A stretch of 5,439 nt of DNA. Source: Acidobacteriaceae bacterium. Lineage in GTDB: Bacteria > Acidobacteriota > Terriglobia > Terriglobales > SbA1. The DNA is taken from NCBI GenBank assembly GCA_003136335.1, contig PLEA01000464.1, positions 1-5,439 on the forward strand. The letters run 5' to 3'. A program made the position numbers and the translations under genes. Positions 1-4,672 of this stretch are shown here, in pieces. The notes beneath the pieces are model-generated. The model ran no database searches. It had not been told where the DNA came from and was given only the letters and a program-made list of their open reading frames with translations. Positions within the stretch are counted from its first letter, which is position 1, and each line of letters begins with the position of its first letter.

Positions 1-20
1 GATAAGGGAAGTTTCTGAGG

Positions 21-46
21 AGCGCATCCCGGTTCTTATCTCGGAT
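21..46 (-). repeat. Left arm of inverted repeat matching the group II intron tail
   Basis: Read on the minus strand, this segment matches positions 518-542 at 25 of 26 bases; the only difference is one extra G in a run of G. The shared core includes ATCCGAGATAAGAACCGG. In the right-hand copy this covers the last codons and stop of the intron-encoded protein and the first 14 bases of domain V. The minus-strand frame leading into this arm reads R-W-A-V-I-D-P-R-stop, which resembles the R-F-A-A-S-H-P-R-stop ending of the right copy. It may therefore be the tail of a second, oppositely oriented intron fragment. Similarity to domain V stops after about 14 bases. Confidence 0.75.
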
Positions 47-207
47 CGATGACGGCCCAGCGTACCGTTGGTCCGCACACTCGCCCACCCGTGAGACACG
101 TACACACCCGCTCTGAGTCGGGAACGTGCCAGATGGGAAAGTATTCTCCTTGATCAGCAGCCTTCCCTCCTCTCCTCTATCCAAGCTACGAGGTTCTGAC
201 TTTTGCC

Positions 208-230
208 TCGGTGGGCTTACCTCCCACTGA
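208..230. other. Hairpin in the untranslated stretch before the intron remnant
   Basis: GTGGG (211-215) pairs with CCCAC (223-227) around a 7-base loop. T208-A230, C209-G229 and a G210-T228 wobble extend the stem to 8 pairs. A pyrimidine-rich tract with runs of T follows at about 240-257, so it could be an old terminator, but the T tract is separated from the stem by about 10 bases. The rest of 47-267 shows no coding region or RNA gene that I recognise. Confidence 0.3.
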
Positions 231-267
231 ACACATCAGCCTTTCTCTTTCTTTTTTCTGGACATGC

Positions 268-528
268 CGGAGCTCTATAGCCCACCCCGAGCTCAAATCG
301 GTGGTGCAGGGCTACTTCAACTACTATGCGGTACCAGGAAACCTCCATAGCTTGGGGGTGTTCCGGGATCGGTTGCTCGGGCATTGGCGGCATACACTCC
401 GCCGCCGAAGCCAGAAACGCCCGATCTCCTGGACGCGTACCCTCGCTCTGGCTAAACGATGGCTTCCTAAGCCGCGAGTGCTCCATCCTTATCCCGCTGA
501 TCGCTTCGCCGCCAGTCATCCGAGATAA
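268..528 (+). pseudogene. ltrA: C-terminal fragment of group II intron reverse transcriptase/maturase
   Basis: The translated frame contains VVQGYFNYYAVPGN, then LRRRSQKR, then WLPKPRVLHPYPADRFA, ending HPR-stop. This is the typical C-terminal (maturase/GIIM) signature of bacterial group II intron-encoded proteins, which in full are usually about 400-600 residues. Only about 78 residues (from about 292) are clearly homologous; 268-291 is a possible degenerate extension. The open frame continues upstream to a GTG at 211, but those residues (Ser/Phe-rich) do not look like the family. The catalytic reverse transcriptase motifs, including the YADD box, are missing. The protein in its complete form binds and helps fold the intron RNA and copies it into DNA. 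This piece should have no activity. The symbol ltrA is used in its generic sense. Confidence 0.88.
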
Positions 529-542
529 GAACCGGATGCGCT
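518..542 (+). repeat. Right arm of inverted repeat (intron protein end and start of domain V)
   Basis: This segment is the partner of 21-46 in opposite orientation, matching at 25 of 26 bases with a one-base gap. It spans the stop codon of the intron-encoded protein fragment (526-528) and the 5' strand of domain V. The arms are about 470 bases apart. Confidence 0.75.
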
Positions 543-603
543 AATGAGCGCCCGTCCGGGTCCGTGCGGGGGGTATCAGGCCGACTGGTATCCCTACCGC
601 GAT
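529..603 (+). ncRNA. Group II intron domains V and VI
   Basis: Domain V is 34 bases (529-562), the canonical length. It starts GAACCGGATGCG and has a 3' strand containing CCGTCCGGGTC, so the outer stem and the two-base CG bulge are recognisable. Departures from the consensus are A at 531 where the catalytic AGC triad has G, an A531/G560 mismatch, a T537/C552 mismatch, and an AATG loop (543-546) in place of the GNRA loop. A 3-base joiner (563-565) leads to domain VI. In domain VI, GCGG 566-569 pairs with CCGC 597-600, and 570-579 pairs with 585-594 through 10 pairs including two G-U wobbles. T595 and A596 are bulged. A596 lies 7 bases before the predicted 3' end at 603, the usual position of the branch-point adenosine. 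Confidence 0.85.
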
Positions 604-729
604 CTCTTTGACCTGCTGTAAGTGCGACGCGATTTTTCACGCAACTATTGAATTTGCGGGTGTCCGGGCGGCGAGGATTCTGTGGGACGAGGAGTCGCGA
701 TGATCGCGGACAAAAGGAAGGTCAAAATT

Positions 730-770
730 CCCCACTCTAACGTCGAAAAAGACGCGACGTTAGGATGGGG
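730..770. repeat. Long intergenic hairpin, possible dispersed palindromic element
   Basis: CCCCACTCTAACGTC (730-744) pairs with GACGTTAGGATGGGG (756-770): 15 positions with one C/A mismatch and one G-T wobble, plus a possible G745-C755 closing pair. It is followed by CACCCGGCG and a second, smaller inverted pair, CCGGCG 774-779 with CGCCGG 799-804. It lies 3' of the minus-strand gene that stops at 809. No T run follows on either strand, so a standard rho-independent terminator is unlikely. From memory, similar GGGGCACCCGG-flanked hairpins recur between genes in acidobacterial genomes. The rest of 604-808 shows no gene. Confidence 0.6.
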
Positions 771-808
771 CACCCGGCGCGATGGTTGGATGGCCACACG
801 CCGGATTG

Positions 809-1060
809 TTATCCCTGGTCTTTGAGTTTTAATTTGGATTTGTTTTCTTCCAGGAAGGCCTTGATTTCGTTGGCTGCGCCCAGGAGGCGGTTCCATTGTT
901 CGTAGTAGAGAGTGACGGGGAAACGGCCGAGGCCGTAGACGCTGACGCCGCCCTTTTCGCCGACTTTGAAGATCAGGTCGCCGCTGCGTTTTTTGGTTTC
1001 GACTTCTTTTTCGAGCTGAGATAGCTTCGCTTTCAGTTCTTCGTAGGTGGGTTCTGCCAT
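809..1060 (-). CDS. Small conserved-looking cytosolic protein of unknown function
   Basis: The gene encodes 83 residues. It begins MAEPTYEELKAKLSQLEKEV, a charged heptad-like stretch (about residues 5-25) that could form a short coiled coil. A compact core follows with GDLIFKVGEKGGVSVYGLGR (27-46) and FPVTLYYEQWNRLL (47-60). The C-terminus is a lysine-rich helix. There is no signal peptide or membrane segment, so it should be soluble and cytosolic. The GGVSVYGLGRFPVTLYYEQW core is unlikely to arise in a chance frame and looks like a conserved family I cannot name. The ATG (complement of 1058-1060) has a GAGGA ribosome-binding site (complement of 1065-1069) four bases upstream. The gene diverges from the plus-strand pair starting at 1412, so joint transcription is excluded. 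Its reality is well supported; its function is unknown. Confidence 0.82.
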   Translation of the reverse strand: MAEPTYEELKAKLSQLEKEVETKKRSGDLIFKVGEKGGVSVYGLGRFPVTLYYEQWNRLLGAANEIKAFLEENKSKLKLKDQG

Positions 1061-1123
1061 GATTTCCTCGCGGTTGAATGATTAGTGCGGTTCGGATAAA
1101 TAGTTAAGATGCTGTTTCTTTCG

Positions 1124-1221
1124 TCCCTACGGGCTCGTTGATTTTAATCCGGATTACCCACAGCTTGCGCCGTCGGCTGCATTCTTTCGCCGCTCCGCGG
1201 CTGCATTTTTCAGCATCCTTT
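1124..1221. repeat. Cluster of short palindromes and a 10-base direct repeat
   Basis: CCCTACGGG (1125-1133) is a small hairpin. TAATCCGGATTA (1145-1156) is a perfect 12-base palindrome. GCCGC (1189-1193) pairs with GCGGC (1197-1201) over a 3-base loop. CGGCTGCATT occurs twice, at 1174-1183 and 1198-1207, exactly 24 bases apart, with similar bases after each copy. The density of dyads in under 100 bases with no coding frame suggests a mobile or REP-like palindromic element rather than a single operator. From memory, CGTCCCTACGGG-type and CGCTCCGCGGCTGCA-type strings recur in acidobacterial intergenic DNA. Confidence 0.5.
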
Positions 1222-1336
1222 TCAATGCAACGGATTCTAATGTCTGACGGCTTCGTTTCATCGTCGTACCAAGAATTCTTAGGTGCGCGGGTAACGCGGG
1301 AACGATAAAGCCCCTTCTATAGTAACTTGCCCGGCA

Positions 1337-1364
1337 TTGCTTTGGGTCGGATAACCCTTATATG
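1337..1364 (+). promoter_or_regulatory. Weak sigma-70-like promoter candidate for the 1412 gene
   Basis: TTGCTT (1337-1342) and TATATG (1359-1364) are separated by 16 bases and would place the transcript start near 1371, about 40 bases before the ATG at 1412. Both hexamers are imperfect and this is only a consensus match. Confidence 0.25.
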
Positions 1365-1411
1365 CTGTCAAGAGTGTAACCCCGAAACAGGAAAGCACGA
1401 TCAGGTAATCG

Positions 1412-1681
1412 ATGCGCTTGTGGATGAGATGGTCGGCATGGTTCTGCGTCTCGCTGATGTTGTGGGCGGCGGCGGCGGAGTCTACCCACAATCACCCCAC
1501 GCGGACTGAGGCCGTTTCCTGTTCGATTTGCGTGGTGGCGCACAGCGCGAGCCCCACGGTAAGTTGCAGCCAGGCCGCTCCGGTCTTTGCCGCGATCGGT
1601 CTGCTGCGAGAAGAAGACGTCATCGCGAAGGCCCGGTTCGATTTCTCTGAGCGGGGCATTCGCGGTCCTCCTGTCCTGTAG
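1412..1681 (+). CDS. Small exported Cys/His protein, possible metal-binding accessory protein
   Basis: The gene encodes 89 residues. The N-terminus has Arg at 2 and 6, a hydrophobic stretch (about 8-22, ending LMLWAAAA) and a likely cleavage after the Ala run near 21-24, so it is probably exported to the periplasm. The mature part has H26-x-H28, then C37-x-x-C40 with H44 and C52, an arrangement able to bind a metal ion or form a disulphide. The C-terminus is charged and ends GIRGPPVL. The layout resembles small DUF2946-like exported proteins, but that assignment is tentative. ATG 1412 is the first start after an in-frame stop at 1406-1408, with AGG six bases upstream. It lies 72 bases before the TonB-dependent receptor on the same strand and probably shares its transcript, which suggests a helper role in uptake or sensing. 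Overlapping frames in this stretch lack these features. Confidence 0.68.
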   Translation: MRLWMRWSAWFCVSLMLWAAAAESTHNHPTRTEAVSCSICVVAHSASPTVSCSQAAPVFAAIGLLREEDVIAKARFDFSERGIRGPPVL

Positions 1682-1702
1682 GGATTCCCACTGATTCTCC
1701 TT

Positions 1703-1717
1703 CCGGCCTTGAGCCGG
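1703..1717 (+). other. Intercistronic hairpin before the receptor gene
   Basis: CCGGC (1703-1707) pairs with GCCGG (1713-1717) around CTTGA. A pyrimidine tract, TTCTTTTCTTTTTC, follows at 1728-1741, directly before the ribosome-binding site. The T runs begin about 10 bases beyond the stem, too far for a typical intrinsic terminator. It could lower read-through from the small upstream gene or protect an mRNA end. It has no known ligand-sensing layout. Confidence 0.35.
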
Positions 1718-1741
1718 CGATTCCCTATTCTTTTCTTTTTC

Positions 1742-1747
1742 AGGAGG
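1742..1747 (+). promoter_or_regulatory. Strong ribosome-binding site deciding the receptor start
   Basis: A perfect AGGAGG lies six bases before ATG 1754. The open frame extends back to a TTG at 1709, but that start has no such site and would put 15 residues, including Arg and Phe runs, ahead of a normal signal peptide. The ATG at 1754 is therefore preferred. Confidence 0.9.
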
Positions 1748-1753
1748 ACGTTC

Positions 1754-4489
1754 ATGCCTACTTCTCATAAGTGGCGCTTCATCGCCATTTTCGCCGTCAC
1801 CTTCATAGCCGCCGCAGTCTGGGCCCAGTCGGCGGGAAACTCTGGTTCGATCAACGGCAGCGTGGTGGATCCCACGGGTGCCGTCGTCGCCAAAGCTATT
1901 GTCGAAATTCGTAACCCGGTCAGCGGATTGGATCGCAGTACCACTACGGATGCTTCCGGGAAGTTCGCCTTCACAAATATTCCCTTCAACCCTTACCACC
2001 TGACGGTCACAGCGGTTGGGTTCGCTTCCGCCGTGGAGGACGTGGAGCCCCGCTCTTCTGTGCCGATCAGCCTTGCTATCACACTGCAAGTGGCGAGTTC
2101 GACCACACAGGTAACGGTGGAGGCGGGAGGTGGAGACTTGATCGAGAACGATCCGACGTTCCACACCGACGTGGATAAGAACCTGTTCGACAAGTTACCA
2201 CTGGAAAGCCAGTCGTCGTCGGTGAGTTCGCTGGTCACGCTTGCCACTCCGGGAATCTCGGCTGACTCTAACGGACTGTTCCACGGCCTGGGCGACCACG
2301 CCGAAAATTCCTTTTCGGTGGATGGGCAGCCGATCACAGATCAGCAGAGCAAGGTTTTCTCCAACCAGATTCCACTCGATGCGATCCAGTCGATGGAGGT
2401 GATCTCGGGCGCGCCGCCGGCTGAATACGGCGACAAGACCAGCATCGTCATCAACGTGACTACGCAATCGGGACAGGGCGTTACGACTCCCCACGGCAGC
2501 CTGACGGCTTCCTATGGTTCGTTCGGGACGTCGAATGTGGACTTCAATCTCGCGTATGGCGGGCAGAAGTGGGGCAACTTCATTTCGGCGAGCGGTTTGA
2601 ATAGCGGGCGATTCCTTGATCCTCCGGAATTCGCAGTCATGCACGACAAGGGGAACGAGGAAAACTTCTTCGACCGCGTGGATTATCAGCTTTCCACTGC
2701 GGACTCGATCCACCTCAACCTCGGCTATACGCGTTCATGGTTCCAGACCCCGAATACTTTCGACACACAATTTGCAACTTCCTGGAACGGCGTTGTAGTA
2801 GACAACGGCGGGCTGGATCCCAGGGGGAACGTGGTTGGCGTGTCCGACCAGCGCTCGCAGATTCAGACGTTCAATATTGCGCCGAGCTGGACGCGGCTGA
2901 TCAGTAACACGACCGTGTTCACACTCGGCGCTTTCGTTCGGCGCGACCACTTTAATTACTATCCCAGCGGCAACCCGTTCGCCGACCTGGGCCCCACGAA
3001 CCTGCAGAGGGAGACGGTGGGACAGGATCGGACATTAACCAATGCCGGTCTACGCTCGGAACTGTCGTACGTCAAAGGGATTCACAATATGAAGACAGGA
3101 GCGGTTTATCAGCAAACGTTTCTGAATGAAAACGATCGGCTTGGAGTCGTCGACCCGACGTTACTTCCGTCGCTTTCGGATGTGAATGGAAATCCCTGTT
3201 ACAACACTGCCACTCATCAGGCCATCGACTCACCGTGTACGGACCTAATCCCTTATGATTTGACGCAGCCGGGCGGAGGCAGTCTCTACAATTTCAAGGG
3301 CCACACTGACGTCAAGGAACTGGCTCTCTATGTCAAGGACAACATCACCAAGGGACCGTGGGCGTTGAACCTGGGACTGCGCGGCGATTTTTACAATGGC
3401 CTTTCCACACACAAGGAAGCCGAACCGCGTCTTGGCGTCGCCTACAACATTAAAAGGACGAACACTGTGCTGCGCGTTTCATATGCGCGTGTGCTGGAGA
3501 CGCCCTTCAATGAGAATCTGATTCTTTCCAGCGTCGGGTGCAACAACGCTGTGCTGAATCCGCTTCTGGGGTGCTTTGAAGCGGCTCAGCCGACTCCGCT
3601 GGCTCCCGGCTGGCGCAACGAATTTCATGCGGGAATGCAGCAGGCCTTTGGCCGGTATGTGGTCTTCTCCGGCGAATACATCTGGAAGTACACGCACAAC
3701 GGCTATGACTTCAGCATTCTTGGCAACACTCCTATCACGTTTCCGGTGGAGTGGGAGCGGTCGAAGATTCCGGGATACGCCGGGCGGGTCAGTGTACCGA
3801 ACCTGCACGGATTCTCAGCGCTGGCGGTGTTCTCGAGTGTTGCGGCGCGCTTTTTCACGCCGCAGATCGGGGGAGCTGGCGCGGTTCCATCCACGGTGTT
3901 GGCTGCCGGTTCCACCCCATTCCGGATTGACCACGACGAGAAATTCAATCTGACGACACATATCCAATACCAGCCGTGGAAGACCGGGACCTGGTTCGGC
4001 TTTAACTGGCGATATGACAGCGGGCTGGTAGCTGGGCAAACTCCGTGCTTCGGCGGAAACTGCGCGCAGACAACGACTGATTCAACTGGCGCTCCTGCGA
4101 TTGCGATGACAGACTCGTTCGGAGCCCCACTCACAGCGGACCAGGAGTTCGAAGCGGGTCTGTTCTGCGGATCGCTGCGTGCGACTCCGACACAAGCTCT
4201 GCCCAACCCCTGCCCGGTATCGCAATTCGGATCCACGCTGTTGCAGGTACCGGCTCCCAACTCCGAGAACGATGACAAGAATCCTCCGCGGATCGCGGCG
4301 CGGAGTTTGTTCGACATCGCCATCGGGCATGACAACGTATTCAAAGGAGACAAATACAAGGTGAGCTTGCGGCTCACGGCCATCAACGTCACCAACAAGT
4401 ACGCGCTTTACAACTTCCTTTCCACCTTCAGCGGGACACACTACGTCACACCCCGAACGCTGACGGCGGAGCTTGGGTTTCACTTCTAG
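1754..4489 (+). CDS. TonB-dependent receptor with N-terminal carboxypeptidase-regulatory-like domain (Oar-like)
   Basis: The product is a 911-residue outer-membrane protein. Residues 1-24 form a signal peptide (Lys/Arg at 6-8, hydrophobic 9-22, cleavage after VWA before Q25). Residues about 30-122 are a carboxypeptidase-regulatory-like beta-sandwich, seen as GSINGSVVDPTGAVV, then DASGKFAFTNIP and YHLTVTAVGF. Residues about 125-245 are the plug, with ENSFSVDGQPITDQQ and DAIQSMEVISGAPPAEYG. The remainder is a beta-barrel rich in alternating aromatic strands, ending LTAELGFHF with the terminal Phe typical of outer-membrane barrels. Family members take up large or scarce substrates through the outer membrane using TonB energy. 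The substrate cannot be read from the sequence, and a clear TonB box is not visible. At 911 residues it is on the short side for Oar-like proteins but appears complete. All eight cysteines form four closely spaced pairs in the barrel. It probably shares a transcript with the small Cys/His gene upstream and is followed by a terminator-like hairpin. Confidence 0.94.
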   Translation: MPTSHKWRFIAIFAVTFIAAAVWAQSAGNSGSINGSVVDPTGAVVAKAIVEIRNPVSGLDRSTTTDASGKFAFTNIPFNPYHLTVTAVGFASAVEDVEPRSSVPISLAITLQVASSTTQVTVEAGGGDLIENDPTFHTDVDKNLFDKLPLESQSSSVSSLVTLATPGISADSNGLFHGLGDHAENSFSVDGQPITDQQSKVFSNQIPLDAIQSMEVISGAPPAEYGDKTSIVINVTTQSGQGVTTPHGSLTASYGSFGTSNVDFNLAYGGQKWGNFISASGLNSGRFLDPPEFAVMHDKGNEENFFDRVDYQLSTADSIHLNLGYTRSWFQTPNTFDTQFATSWNGVVVDNGGLDPRGNVVGVSDQRSQIQTFNIAPSWTRLISNTTVFTLGAFVRRDHFNYYPSGNPFADLGPTNLQRETVGQDRTLTNAGLRSELSYVKGIHNMKTGAVYQQTFLNENDRLGVVDPTLLPSLSDVNGNPCYNTATHQAIDSPCTDLIPYDLTQPGGGSLYNFKGHTDVKELALYVKDNITKGPWALNLGLRGDFYNGLSTHKEAEPRLGVAYNIKRTNTVLRVSYARVLETPFNENLILSSVGCNNAVLNPLLGCFEAAQPTPLAPGWRNEFHAGMQQAFGRYVVFSGEYIWKYTHNGYDFSILGNTPITFPVEWERSKIPGYAGRVSVPNLHGFSALAVFSSVAARFFTPQIGGAGAVPSTVLAAGSTPFRIDHDEKFNLTTHIQYQPWKTGTWFGFNWRYDSGLVAGQTPCFGGNCAQTTTDSTGAPAIAMTDSFGAPLTADQEFEAGLFCGSLRATPTQALPNPCPVSQFGSTLLQVPAPNSENDDKNPPRIAARSLFDIAIGHDNVFKGDKYKVSLRLTAINVTNKYALYNFLSTFSGTHYVTPRTLTAELGFHF

Positions 4490-4511
4490 CTTGTGTGGTT
4501 GCACTGAACAG

Positions 4512-4540
4512 AACAGGCGGCCCTTTTACGGCCGCGTGTT
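4512..4540 (+). terminator. Terminator-like hairpin after the receptor gene
   Basis: GCGGCC (4517-4522) pairs with GGCCGC (4530-4535) around CTTTTAC. Beyond a G/G mismatch, AACA (4512-4515) pairs with TGTT (4537-4540). The stem therefore has 10 pairs with one mismatch. It begins 23 bases after the receptor stop and is followed by TCCATTT, a weak T tract, so intrinsic termination is plausible but may be incomplete. Confidence 0.55.
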
Positions 4541-4611
4541 TCCATTTAGGGTTGGAGCTTTGTAAATCCATGTAAAACATCCGGCGATCACGCGAAGGAA
4601 TGCACTGGGGT

Positions 4612-4620
4612 TGATAGAAT
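4612..4620 (+). promoter_or_regulatory. Extended -10 promoter candidate for the 4673 gene
   Basis: TGATAGAAT fits the extended -10 pattern TG-n-TATAAT with one mismatch. Its transcript would start near 4627 and leave a leader of about 46 bases before the TTG start at 4673. No good -35 hexamer is present, which is acceptable for extended -10 promoters. Its position after the hairpin at 4512-4540 supports a separate transcription unit. Confidence 0.4.
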
Positions 4621-4672
4621 AAAAACAATCGCCATTCAAAACCGCGCATCTCTTTCTTTTTGGGGGAATTAT

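Larger units (their letters stand above)
268..603 (+). mobile_element. 5'-truncated group II intron remnant (3' end only)
   Basis: Three pieces occur in the order expected at the 3' end of a bacterial group II intron: the C-terminal end of the intron-encoded protein (to 528), a 34-base domain V (529-562), and domain VI with a bulged A (566-603). The predicted intron 3' end is ...CTACCGCGAT at 594-603. The reverse transcriptase domains and RNA domains I-IV should lie upstream but are not recognisable in the 267 bases available. The element is therefore truncated or rearranged and cannot splice or move by itself. Loss of the 5' part fits incomplete target-primed reverse transcription, which starts at the intron 3' end, although a later deletion is equally possible. 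Confidence 0.85.
1061..1411. other. Divergent intergenic region with palindrome cluster
   Basis: This stretch separates the minus-strand gene from the plus-strand pair and holds no convincing gene. It should contain the promoters of both sides. On the plus side TTGCTT (1337-1342) and TATATG (1359-1364), 16 bases apart, form a weak sigma-70-like candidate about 45 bases before the ATG at 1412. No clear promoter is visible for the minus side. The middle (about 1121-1221) contains a cluster of short palindromes, described separately. Short open frames here, such as 1327-1509, have no ribosome-binding site and unconvincing composition. Confidence 0.5.

Noticed and set aside
326..544. 72-residue frame overlapping the intron protein fragment.
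   Set aside because: The other frame carries the clear group II intron protein signature; this one has no family features.
622..628. GTGCGAC, identical to a common group II intron 5' end, 19 bases after the predicted intron 3' end.
   Set aside because: The following sequence shows no recognisable domain I structure or exon-binding sites, and a 7-base match is not enough to claim a second intron.
1271..1280. AAGAATTCTT perfect 10-base palindrome upstream of the 1412 gene.
   Set aside because: Ten-base palindromes are expected several times by chance in a window this size, and nothing else marks it as an operator.
1327..1509. 60-residue plus-strand frame in the intergenic region.
   Set aside because: It has no ribosome-binding site and overlaps the better-supported exported protein frame starting at 1412.
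1358..2164. 268-residue open frame on the minus strand.
   Set aside because: It overlaps the small exported protein and the receptor start antisense, is Arg/His-rich with no domain pattern, and is a by-product of GC-rich coding on the other strand.
3703..4398. 231-residue open frame on the minus strand inside the receptor.
   Set aside because: It lies entirely antisense to a well-supported coding region and has no recognisable family features or ribosome-binding site.
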